NCBI GenBank assembly: GCA_963662175.1 | Contig: OY759219.1 | Location: forward strand, 44,260,675 to 44,324,674 | DNA length: 64,000 nucleotides | Reading direction: 5' to 3' | Origin: Aradus depressus | Lineage: Eukaryota > Arthropoda > Insecta > Hemiptera > Aradidae | Shown here: positions 9,866-19,210 of the stretch, piece by piece | Layout of the letters: each line of letters begins with the position of its first letter | Numbering within the stretch: position 1 is the stretch's first letter | Made by a program: the position numbers and the translations under genes | The notes under the pieces: generated by a model | Told to the model about the DNA's origin: nothing | Database searches by the model: none | Seen by the model: the letters and a program-made list of their open reading frames with translations, nothing else

Positions 9866-9990
9866 TTATGGAAGTATCTCAGAGGATGGACTGGTCTTCT
9901 TACAGCTAACCTTCTAACATGGAACATGGAAACATCCTTGGGACAAGACACACATGTTTGCATCGTCTCAGAGACGTTGGGGTCGACTAT
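9866..9990 (+). repeat. 127-bp tandem repeat, right block
   Basis: 9866-9873 is the right target duplication of the foldback element. 9874-9928 completes unit four and a diverged partial fifth unit starts at 9929, fading after GCATCGTCTCA near 9970. Confidence 0.85.
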
Positions 9991-10228
9991 CTGAAAATGC
10001 CTTACTATACTTACACATTTATTGCGCAGAAGTACTCTCCTGCTCTTATGAGGAAGGATTACAGAACAACAATAGAGTTAAAACATAATAACAATAATAA
10101 CACTAGCAGAAATATTAATATAAACTATTAAATATAAATTTAAACTAAAAACAGGAAGCCCTGACCCTCACTCAACAAAAACTATCCATAATAAATAATT
10201 TACAACTTTATTTTCTATATTTTTTTAG
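9991..10228. other. no gene seen
   Basis: AT-rich intronic sequence with an (AAT)n-like run near 10085-10110. It ends in the polypyrimidine tract and AG acceptor at 10228. Confidence 0.5.
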
Positions 10229-10343
10229 TTAACTGAGACTGGAAAACTTGACACAGAATCTATTTTGAAAACTATTGAACGTAAAGGAAAGTTAGATGAT
10301 GATGCTAAGATAGATCTGAACTCCGTATTGGCAATATGTGAAG
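10229..10343 (+). CDS. split gene, exon (38 codons plus one base)
   Basis: Acceptor TTTTTTAG ends at 10228; donor GTAATA begins at 10344. It enters in phase 0, matching the exon ending at 2663, and leaves with one base, matching the exon at 22776. Protein: LTETGKLDTESILKTIERKG then KLDDDAKIDLNSVLAICE. It is acidic/basic mixed and helical, with one cysteine near the end. In odorant-binding-like proteins the fourth cysteine lies in a comparable place after a G-K-L-D/E-T-E-ILK-I stretch, but the overall cysteine set does not fit. Confidence 0.8.
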
Positions 10344-10831
10344 GTAATATTTTATTTTCCACGGACTGCTACCACTCTATTACGATTGCTACCACTTTAT
10401 TACGATTATAACCAGTTAATTAGGATTATTATCTCGAGGGTGTACGCAGTGGAAGTGAATATCTAAAAAGGGGTAGTGGTATCGTAATAAAAGAGACACA
10501 AGAGAAACAGATAAATATATATTATACTTACAAATGGGGTCCAGGCACGGCTCGGCAGATATAAAATGAAATAACTAGATACAATTAATACATATAATAT
10601 AATAGACCCACAATTAAAGTTGAAGACAAGGTGTGAGTAATACAAGATAGTGAGAGTCCTAGTACAACAGTGAGAGTGTGTGTCTCGCTCTGCCGGCCTG
10701 GGTATTTATAATGCCATAGAACAGCCTAGAGTATCGTTCTATAATCTTCCATTATAGAAAATTGGATATTTCCATATATAAGGTATTTACAATGATTTTG
10801 TTCTATATCTAATGTTTTAGGTTTAGGTTTT
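10344..10831. other. no gene seen
   Basis: AT-rich intronic DNA with a short tandem block (TACCACT-TATTACGAT) at about 10369-10415. The minus-strand open frame at 10463-10645 has no recognisable motif. Confidence 0.45.
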
Positions 10832-11125
10832 ATGACTCATGCCCGGGCTTTAACTACGAGGTCATATCGCCTACTACCAGAGCGCTCTTTCGTCACTCTG
10901 GTGGACATGAGCCCGACTCTACTGTGGGAGTCCTAAATTTTGCCTACCCTAAATTTTTATTCATCTAGGGTAGGGGTCTTTAACGAGTACCTGACATCGT
11001 ACAGGCTCGGGACTATCGCTTAACGTCCCATCCGAAGGACGGCGTGCTTAAGTTTATTTTACCTCCCAGATAAAATAAACTAAGGGCCTCGGTCGGGCTA
11101 CGAACCCACGACCTTGAGCTCAGAT
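10832..11125 (-). mobile_element. SINE-like dispersed repeat
   Basis: Read on the minus strand it begins near TCTGAGCTCAAGGTCGTGGG, followed by GGTTCGTAGCCCG, which resembles a tRNA B box. CCGTCCTTCGGATGGGACGT follows, a phrase found in many invertebrate tRNA-related SINEs. The far end shares blocks with the truncated copy at about 3860-3950. A clear A box, a tail and target duplications were not established, so the SINE call is moderate. Confidence 0.5.
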
Positions 11126-11205
11126 ATATCTAATGTAATGTAAACAAACCGTTGCCATGGCAACTAACGTCTATGCAACGTTATAATTTTTTTTTGAAAC
11201 CAATT

Positions 11206-11900
11206 TTAAAAGATGAAATCAAAATAAAGAAGAAAGAAGCCTAAGGATGAAGAAAAGAAAATAGAAATTCAGCAGAATAAGAACAACTTTAAAAGAAATA
11301 AAACACAATAAAAGGAAGGAAAGGTAGCTTCAGGCCTAACCTTAAGGTTATCAACGAAAATTTTAAACATTAATCACGAAACCAACCGCCTTCAAAAGGA
11401 AACTAAATTTACAGGAAAGATTAATTAAGCACCCAGGAAGAAAATAAAAACAGTTGAAAGGAGAGAAAATGAAGAAGAACTGAACAAATATAAACGTAAA
11501 TAAGAAAAGATCCATAGTCAAAAAACTGGTCGGTAGAAGGTGTTGAAAATTTTTAGAAAAAAACAGTTAATTGTTAAGAAGAGATTGAAGAAGGAAAAGA
11601 AGAGGAAAACTGCCCATATCAGAGAGAAAAGCTAGTTGAGAATTTTGAAAAGGAAGCCTGTTCCAAAAAGGATCCAATCATAGAACCCGGATCAATCTAA
11701 ACCTACTCATTCAATGTAATCCGGCTCCGAAAATGTATACCACCAGGTTTACATACTGTTTTTGAAAAAAGTATAACTCAAAATTAAAAAGAAAAACTAC
11801 AGAAAATTCAGGGAATATTTAAGAAGAAAGAAGAAAAAGAAACGAAGGAAGAAAACGTCAAAAAATTTTAATATTTAGGAACGAAACAGCAGACGGAAGA
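11206..11900. other. purine-rich, strand-asymmetric stretch
   Basis: The + strand is dominated by A and G (many GAAGAAA/AAGAAAG words) with few T or C. Forward frames are lysine/glutamate-rich but have frequent stops. It could be a decayed repeat or lysine-rich gag. No family recognised. Confidence 0.4.
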
Positions 11901-12359
11901 CAAAAACACTCGAACTTGACTACCCATAATGCAGTGCGAGGCGGAGAGTTCAGTTGATGCTGGGTTTTGATAGAGGTGAAACCTGTGAGAGACTAGTCTC
12001 TGGTTTAGTGACAATTTGTAAGAAAAGTAGTGAATAGACAATTATATTGTGATGATCTTACCTTAATATCTTAAATTGAAGCTATACCCGGCGCAGTTCA
12101 CCATAAATTGCTTCCCTTTGATTAAAAAAATTTCGGAGATACATTTGTTAAGGTAGCGACGTAATTTTTTCTTTTCACTGGATTTAACTTTACTCACTTA
12201 TGAACCCTTCACTATATTACATGGTTACAATATTGCATGTTTACAATTTTTTATAAAATAATACAATTTAACAATATAATTAACAATGCTTAAAATGGCT
12301 TGAATATGTCAGTCTGTCTGTCTCTATTTTATCAACTTTGTACTGTCGGCTTATTAATT

Positions 12360-12672
12360 AAATTATTTCTTAAAATTATTTATTCTTCATTATTCATTCC
12401 TCATTATTTATTCCTCATTATTTATTCATAAAATGTGCCTTGATAATGAAATTCTTTTTTTTTTTTTTTTTAATTATTAACATTCATTTCCTTGCTATCA
12501 AATCTCATTCCAAATACCCCACTTAGGTATCACTTATTAACGACGACCGACGAAGAATGCTTCCACAGCATTTAAATACTAATAACGACGAAAAATGCTC
12601 TCAACGCATTTATATCCACAATTACCACAAATATCGACGAAGAATGCCTTTCTGACATCGTAGAGTGGCCCT
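12360..12672. repeat. short internal repeats in the LTR-like region
   Basis: A TCATTATTTATTCC-type simple repeat at 12385-12430 is followed by three diverged copies of a CGACGAAGAATGC-containing unit at about 12550, 12588 and 12645. Confidence 0.5.
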
Positions 12673-12921
12673 ATTTTGGCTCACAAAATTCTCCATAAAC
12701 TTCCATATCACTATTTATCGTCAATTTTCCTTTTCTGTATAAAAATTACCATTACCATTCCTAATTCTTTACTTCACACCATATTTAATTATCAAGGCAA
12801 CCAAGAATTATTTCTAACAATGTTAATAAAATTTTTCATTATTTATCTATCTATATTTAATCAGCCGACAGTCAAAAGAATCAAAATATCATATCAGTTG
12901 AGATATCTTTCCAAAGTGAAC

Positions 12922-13101
12922 CCCGCTATCTTAACAATGCTCCTAAGTTAATTTGATTTCTATATAACTTGAACGATCTTGTCTATTATTGTCAGGTTTA
13001 GACCTGCAGCCCGCTATCATAATAATGTTCTAAAATTAATTTGATTTCTACATTTCTTGAACTATCCTGTCTTGTATTGTCGTCAGGTTGAGACCTGAAG
13101 C
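12922..13101. repeat. 88-bp tandem duplication
   Basis: Two diverged units begin CCCGCTATC at 12922 and 13010. They share TTAATTTGATTTCTA, CTTGAAC/CTTGAAC-like and GTCAGGTT-AGACCTG blocks. They lie 3' of the integrase fragment and probably belong to the LTR. Confidence 0.6.
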
Positions 13102-13318
13102 CCGCCAAATGAAATAACTAATAAAATATTAACACTAAAAAAAAATAACTAATGAAATATTAACGCTAAACTATATGATACATTATTTACAATTTTTATT
13201 CACAAAAGTGCCCAGTATGGGTCTTTTCCGATTTCCGAAAAATACCCAATTATCACTCAACTAGCCGGGGGTTCGTGGGACCCCAAGAATCCTGGTCAAT
13301 TCCGTCTGCGGCATTAAA

Positions 13319-13564
13319 TTAGTTCCGGGTTCTCCCCTTGTTAATTCCCTGCGTTACTTTCAAACCTTTTTTCTTATATCTCTTCAAAAGAGAAATATGA
13401 AAACGTCCCCTTTTCTGTCCTGTATCTGGGTTAGCTAACGTATATGTCGAGGGGCTATGTTTAATTATTACTGCATAAGGTCCTTCCCAGTATGGCAATA
13501 GTTTAGAAACTTCTTTGTTATTTTTCGGTATCCTCAATGATTTGACTAATACTGATTCCCCCAT
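13319..13564 (-). pseudogene. Ty3/gypsy integrase C-terminal fragment
   Basis: 81 open codons. VLVKSLRIPKNNKEVSKLLP is followed by YWEGPYAVIIKHSPSTYTL and GRFHISLLKRYKKK. The W-x-GPY-V and H-x-LLKRY patterns are the GPY/F-type integrase tail of Ty3/gypsy elements. No catalytic core is upstream; the frame begins directly after the gag fragment. Isolated, it cannot function. Confidence 0.75.
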
Positions 13565-13673
13565 GATTAATTTTTTAGTTTTATGTTGTCGACCGTCTAC
13601 CTATACGGATAGTATTGTCTTTCTTATGTCTGCATACAAGTGGAGATATGTATTGGCTTATTGTATCCTCATT

Positions 13674-14246
13674 CTATTGTACGCACTCGTCTGTCTGTTC
13701 TGATTTTGTATCTAATATATCTTTTTCTATCTTGACCCCTTGTTGCACAATTTTCGTAGTTAATTCTTGTCCTCGAATGTCCATGTCAGTCTGTAATTGT
13801 TTATTATGACCGGTCAAGTCCTCAGTTTGTATGCTCCGTTCTTGGAAACTATTTTTTATATATGTCTTTAATGATTGTATGCTTTCTGTTAATAGCAATT
13901 CCGTCTTCTCTGTCCTTAAATTGATGTTTATTGTTATCTCTGTCATTAACAATTTCTCACTTTCTGTCATCTTTTTATTATCCGTCCTAATTGATGTCAT
14001 CTCTGTCATTAACAATTTATGACATTCTTTTATTATTTTATTATCCGTCCTAAGTGATGTCATATTTGATTCCATTCTTTCTATCATTTTCATCAATGTT
14101 TCCCTGTCCGTTCTTATGTTTCTGTCTGTCGTCTTTTCTGTTGTTTTGTTTGTTTCTAGTACTAATTCCCCATCCGTCTCTTCGTCATTTCTCTGGTCAC
14201 CTTCTGTCATTGACTTACGTATTTTTGACCTTGTACCTTCAGCCAT
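13674..14246 (-). CDS. gag-like coiled-coil protein of the deleted gypsy element
   Basis: 190 open codons from ATG at 14246. The start MAEGTRSKIRKSMTEGDQ is followed by long heptad-like helices with repeated segments (LMTEMTSIRTDNKKM, LLMTEITININLRTEK). This looks like the N-terminal coiled coil of a retroelement gag. There is no capsid or CCHC region, because the frame stops before them. Low-complexity coiled coil makes homology calls unsafe; position and orientation relative to the integrase tail support the element origin. Confidence 0.5.
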   Translation of the reverse strand: MAEGTRSKIRKSMTEGDQRNDEETDGELVLETNKTTEKTTDRNIRTDRETLMKMIERMESNMTSLRTDNKIIKECHKLLMTEMTSIRTDNKKMTESEKLLMTEITININLRTEKTELLLTESIQSLKTYIKNSFQERSIQTEDLTGHNKQLQTDMDIRGQELTTKIVQQGVKIEKDILDTKSEQTDECVQ

Positions 14247-14430
14247 TTTTAAAATACAAATTAATATAATGAATATAAATCAATATAAGTTATAAATTGT
14301 TCTCTTATCTCACCGGATTTCTTTCGTACCCGGCACAATCCACCATAAATTGTAAAGATCTTACCTCTTTTTATTAACTTGAGCTATACCCGGCTCAGTG
14401 CACCATACATTGAAGTGATCTTACTTGGGG

Positions 14431-14860
14431 TTTTTAAAACTTTTATTATTTAATATGAAAATGAATTTACTTTTGGGGTTAAAGTGCGTAGTCAGAAGGT
14501 GAACTAGGCTATAGAGAGTTCGGAGAACAATTTATAAGACAACATATATTTATTAAAACAATCATTGACCAATATAATAGTGAGGCGTCCCTCAAAGAAT
14601 CGAACATCTGTAATAAATTCTTAATAAAACATGAAACCAATTTGTATGATCTTAAATGTCCTTGTACCCCCCGCAATATGAAGATGTCTATTGGTGATCA
14701 GCCAGCAATTCGTCTCGATGTCGGAGAAAAATGTAAAATAAATGGTTGCGTTACCTTTAAAAGTCTTAGACTCCAGCCTGCGGTCTCTCATCCAGAATTC
14801 ACGAAGAGGTGAGGAAGTCCAGTCCCTCGGAGATAGACAGCGGGGATGCTCTCCCTCCAG
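14431..14860. other. no gene seen; probable LTR-side sequence
   Basis: Non-coding. It includes CCTTGTACCCCCCGC and a CTCAAAGAATCG segment. Likely the 5' LTR or leader side of the gypsy element, but without a matching 3' LTR this is unproven. Confidence 0.35.
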
Positions 14861-15110
14861 CAGCTAAAACGAGAGTCTTCTGTCTCCTACGGCAGCTCAA
14901 ACGGGAGTCTCCTTCCTACGACCACAGCTCAGCCAGGAATGTCTGTCTTCTCCGACAGCTCAAACTTGAATGACTGCCTACCTCGGCAGCTGAAACGGCA
15001 ATGTCTGTTGCCAACGGCCACTCAACCAGGAATGACTACCTCCTCTGACACTTCAAACGGGAATGACTGTCTCCCATGGCCACTCAACCAGGAAGTCTGT
15101 CTTCTCCGAC
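14861..15110 (+). repeat. 31-bp minisatellite, about 8 copies
   Basis: Units start CAGCTC/CACTCA-AACGGGAATG-type and end in CTCCGA/TACGG at a spacing of about 31 bases. Alternate units are more alike (CAGCTCAAAC versus CCACTCAACCAGG), hinting at a 62-bp dimer. The 105-codon open frame across it (14846-15163) is a by-product. Confidence 0.7.
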
Positions 15111-16039
15111 ACAGGAGCGGACTTGAATTTTCATCCCCTCCAGTTTATGTATCACCCAACTAGTGCGCTACTCGTGGTCGCTCTCAGAACTATATTTACC
15201 ACTAGGTCTCTGATATTCAATATATCACAATATATGGGTGTGAAGGGACCAGTGAAGGGTTGCGAGGGTGTGGAGAGAGTGTGGACTCCATTTTTATGTT
15301 AAAAGTAGAAAATAATTGTAAATAAGTCTCATGTGTGACGTCACAAGGTAGGATCTATTTTTTTTGTACAATTATCATTCAAAGATGGCCATTTTCAGTT
15401 TTCAATTTCGTAATTTTTTATTAAAATCATTATATTTGTAAATATGTTTTAAATTTTTTCTTTGATTCCCAAATCTCTCTAAGCGAAATTCAGATCTCAA
15501 AACTTGCAGGTCCGACGAACTCACGACCATCTGGAAGATACCAATTCGGGGCACATAATTAATTATTTGCATTTTCAGTACTCGGGAGACATAGTTTATT
15601 ACAAAAATTGGTATGATTAACGCAGAGTCAACATTTTTTTTAGGGTTATTTATATTGGAGCTTCACTCAAAGTGTAATTTATAATATTTTTTTTAATGAT
15701 TTATTTAATTAATTTTTCCTTTGCAACATTAAATTTTTTATTTTTATTATTCAATAACTAAAGTCATAAATAAACTGCACTAAATTATTATCACATATAT
15801 ATACATCATTAACTTTATTTTAAAAAACTTATATCGGCCTTATAATATATATTTTGGCAAAACTAAAATCTAGACAAGGGATCGATTTGGTCCATTAGTT
15901 CTATAAGGCCTATTTATTCCATCTGGATCTAAATGTTCTATATTACATCATTTGGCATTTCATCAACGGTAATATATACCTTTATAATATTATACATTAT
16001 ATAATCTTAATTCTACGTTACATGTCGCCATATATATAT
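15111..16039. other. AT-rich, no gene seen
   Basis: Long T and A runs, no supported ORF, RNA or repeat. It ends in the short TATATATAT tract that receives the first solo LTR. Confidence 0.5.
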
Positions 16040-17190
16040 TGTAGAATGTCTACCTTTTAGACAATTATTATCATTATTATAATGCTCAGAACTAGCGATG
16101 CCTGCGAGAGAATCGCGATCGCTAGGAGCGAAGTATGGGTTGTTTGGTGTTAAATTGAAGAGAATTGCATTTAAAAGAACATGCTCAGATCCAGCGATGC
16201 CTGCGAGGGAATCGCAATCGCTGGGAGCGAAGACAAAGAACAAGGAAAATAGAGAATGGAAAGGAAACAGATAATTGTCTACATCCGGTGTATGATGAAC
16301 AGTGAGGGTGGACTACCCACACCTATTCTAAGAATAAAAGCTGATGCAACCGTGATCGGTGATTGGCTGGAAATAAATTTGGCGGGAATCAACAGCCAAT
16401 GGAGTCGGAATCCACCCCCCCCCCCTTCCCCACCACAAGGAGGTCCAGGATTGACACCCCACTTGGACCTCACTCTGTGTTCATGTCTCGGCCGATCAAC
16501 ACGTTCTTTTTCTTTGAACAGTTTAGTTTGAATATGTGAATTGATTCACTGTCTTCCTTCATGTCTGGTGTGATCACCTCGTCTCGTTAATATTGTACAG
16601 TTTAGTTTGAATCTGTGATATCATTTTCTCCATACTTGGGGCCATTCAGGCCAGTGAAATACACTTTGAAATCGGACAGTAAAAAGTCAGTGAAAATGTA
16701 AATTCTATCGTGGCCTAGAAACTACACTGATCTTCAAGGACTATGTGAGTAGATGATGTCTACGCGAAGTCCAGAAAGGATGATCATGCCGTCATTCGCC
16801 AGGGATATCATTATCGAGGTTCCTCGTAATTAAGTAATAATTCAGTCCTTCAGACACATGGCCAAAATATATATTTAATTGTTTCCTTATAAATATTATA
16901 TGTTTTGTTTTGTTTTTAAATAAATATGTTACTGTGCTAGTAATTTGATTCCATTCTCCCCACTCATGCTTCTAGTTAGCAACAGTAATTAATTATTATT
17001 AGTTACTGATGACAACTACACGTTAGGAATTAGTAACCGTTCTTCCCGTGTGGAGTGCATTCAGCTATCCAGGCATTGTTTAATTAAAGTCGCGATACAA
17101 TCATTTTCAATTTTAATAATTTTTCGATATTAATTGTATTTTTTTACTAATTACGTAATTTGCACTCACACGAGAAGGAGAGTTGTTACA
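16040..17190 (+). mobile_element. solo LTR, copy 1
   Basis: It starts TGTAGAATGTCTACC and ends GTTGTTACA (TG...CA termini) and is flanked by ATAT on both sides, as for a 4-bp target duplication in (TA)n. It contains a polyadenylation-like AAATAAATATG near 16918. A GCGATGCCTGCGAG-containing block occurs twice (about 16092 and 16195). It is homologous along its length to 17229-18332. No internal retroviral-type sequence lies next to it. The 90-residue open frames inside are not genes. Confidence 0.75.
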
Positions 17191-17197
17191 ATATATA

Positions 17198-17228
<31 letters not shown>
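17191..17228. repeat. (TA)n between the two solo LTRs
   Basis: 38 bp of almost pure TA with one GTAC, separating the end of LTR copy 1 from the start of copy 2. Confidence 0.9.
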
Positions 17229-18330
17229 TGTAGCATGTCTACCCTATGAACAATTATTGCCATTATTATACAGCAAGGACCAGTGAAACTACGAGCGAAT
17301 CGAGGCCACTTGGAGCTGATTTGAAGAGGATTTCATTTAGAAGAATATGCTCGGAACTAGCGATGCCTGCGAGAGAATCGCGATCGCTAGGAGCGAAACA
17401 AGGGACAAAGGACATAGATGAAAGGAAAGAAGTAGATAATTGTTTACATCCGGAGTTGCATGAACGGCCAACGCGGGCTGGCACATCTCCTATTCACAGA
17501 AGAGGCTGATGCAACCAGTAATCGGTGATTGGCTAGAAGTAAATTGGGCGGGAACAAACAGCCAATGAGATGCTAGGATCCCAACCCAACCACCGGAGCC
17601 CACTCACCCCAGATCTGTTCATTCTGTGTTCTCCCTTCGGCCAGCCCGGATCTGTTTTTTCTGTGTTCTCCCTTCAGCCAGCCCGGAGCTGTTCTTTCGA
17701 TGTTCTCCTTCCAGCCAGCCCAGAGCTGTCAAATGTGTTCTTAACGTTTAGCCCAAAGTTTGAGTTTTGTTTAATATGTGAATTCTATCTTGTCTCACAG
17801 TGCACGGTGTATATAAAATGTAGCAGTGTATATAAAATGTAACTTCTAAGTTGACCTCCAAGCCAACTACAATGACATCTTGAATATGTGACTATATCCA
17901 ATCGAGGTATCCCGTAGTAACAGTTATAAAACAAAATGATTCCAAAATCAAGTCAGTCTTTCAGACATATGCCCATTTATATAATATATCATTTAATACG
18001 CTCATTTTTTATAATATATCATTTCATATGTTAATTTTTCTCATAAAATGTCATTTATTAAAATAAATATATGTAACGTCTAAGTTTGATTCATTCCATT
18101 TCCCCCCACTCAAGCTTCTTCAAGTTGGCAACAGAAGTTAATTATTATTAATTACTGGTGACAGCTATACATTAGGAACTTGTAACCTTTCTTACCGTGC
18201 TATCCAAGGCATTTTTCATTTAAAGTCGCGATTTAGAAAGGTTTTCATGTTAATTTCTTTTTCGACTTTGTTTAATTATTTTTACTAATTAAATTCACAT
18301 ACACTCTCTCACGTAAGGAGGAAAGGTTAT

Positions 18331-18332
<2 letters not shown>
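17229..18332 (+). mobile_element. solo LTR, copy 2
   Basis: It starts TGTAGCATGTCTACC and ends GGTTATCA within TATATA on both sides. It shares the order of blocks with copy 1: ACAATTATT-CATTATTATA, GCGATGCCTGCGAGAGAATC (once, about 17361), a TGATGCAACC-GATCGGTGATTGGCT-like block, AAAATAAATATATG, CCCCACTCA-GCTTCT, then GGCAACAG. It is clearly diverged, so the two come from separate insertions rather than the two ends of one recent element. Confidence 0.75.

Positions 18333-18379
<47 letters not shown>
18333..18379. repeat. (TA)n microsatellite
   Basis: About 47 bp of TA repeats directly after LTR copy 2. Confidence 0.9.
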
Positions 18380-18380
<1 letters not shown>

Positions 18381-19196
18381 CTAAATTATTTATTAAATTC
18401 CTGCTTTATAATATAATAGCCTATAATAATACATCCAGATTATTTGTCCCATAAATATAATGTTATATGTCCCGATATATTTTTATAATATTAATTATTA
18501 ATTTCTCTTTGGAGTCAGTGTCGTAGTGTATGTAATATATTTGGTGGGATATAGGGGGACATATATATGGTGACATCGAGAGAAGCTGCTAATTTTCTGT
18601 GTTAAGATTGATCACTTAGGAATATCAGCAATATGGCTTCTGATGTAGAAGGGTAGAGTAATGAACCGGCCAGCAGGGCCGGCATCCAAAAATACCCCGG
18701 AAGGCGTGGGGGGGATGTTGAAGTGACTCCATTGGCTCTGCTGGATAGATTGTAAACTGGGTTTCTCTCACTGGCGTTGTCCTCTGCACTCTGCTCCTGC
18801 TTGGTTTCTTGAATATATGTCGAACCCCGAGCGAGCTGGGCAGGACACACTAGTTGGACCAATGGTATCAAAAGTTCCAACTAGCGGCCCCTTAATCCAG
18901 AGCTGCTGAGGGAGCGGGAGCCGATCAGGGGTAGGGTCAGGCGTCAGCTGATCCTAGGGGCCCTCTAGCACGGATTCCCAACCGCTCAACAGCCCCTGAC
19001 AGCACCCGCGCTCGCCAGGGGCCTAAAAGGTTTGGAGACAGTGGCGTGATGGTAGTTCCACTTAGTAGCTTAAAGGTGAACTACCATCACAGGCCAATCA
19101 TGTTAAATTGGGCAAGTTTTTATAGTCATTCTCGGCTCGTGCGAGAATGTCACGGGAAGAGAGTTGGTATCACTTCTCAATAGAAAATAGAAACAC
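18380..19196. other. no gene seen
   Basis: Mixed AT-rich, then GC-richer sequence from about 18650. The minus frame at 18602-18880 has no recognisable motif. A GGTAGTTCCACTTAG / GGTGAACTACCATCAC pair around 19050-19090 forms a small imperfect inverted repeat. Confidence 0.4.
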
Positions 19197-19210
19197 AGAT
19201 CGAAGTATTT
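19197..19210. repeat. target-site duplication, 5' side of R1-like element 2
   Basis: AGATCGAAGTATTT matches 22641-22654 exactly. Confidence 0.9.

Larger units (their letters stand above)
2664..10228 (+). other. intron 1 of the split gene
   Basis: About 7.6 kb between the GTAAGC donor and the TTTTTTAG acceptor. Nearly all identified content is repetitive: the 110-bp palindrome, the 127-bp tandem repeat, an R1-like element in antisense and a foldback transposon. Without the two identified insertions and their extra target-site copies the intron would be about 2.1 kb. Confidence 0.65.
12050..14430 (-). mobile_element. Ty3/gypsy-type LTR element, internally deleted
   Basis: On the minus strand a gag-like N-terminus (14246-13674) is followed within 110 bp by an integrase C-terminus (13564-13319). 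Protease, RT, RNase H and the integrase core are missing. Upstream of gag, at about 14333-14352 and 14386-14412, lie two copies of a TATGGTG-rich, GCCGGGTA-containing motif like a primer-binding site following an LTR end. A third diverged copy lies at about 12076-12102. The sequence 12360-13300 has short internal repeats and may be the 3' LTR. LTR limits are not resolved. Confidence 0.6.

Noticed and set aside
10832..11125. Functional tRNA gene
   Set aside because: Only a B-box-like GGTTCGTAGCC is visible. No cloverleaf or acceptor pairing was found; better seen as a SINE-like repeat.
12676..12951. 91-residue hydrophobic plus ORF
   Set aside because: It is in AT-rich LTR-side sequence, antisense to the gypsy remnant. 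Phe/Ile/Leu richness reflects base composition.
14846..15163. 105-residue plus ORF
   Set aside because: Lies on the 31-bp minisatellite; its repetitive serine-rich text reflects the repeat.
16256..17842. ORFs of 64-91 residues inside the two LTRs
   Set aside because: Not conserved between the two LTR copies and without motifs.
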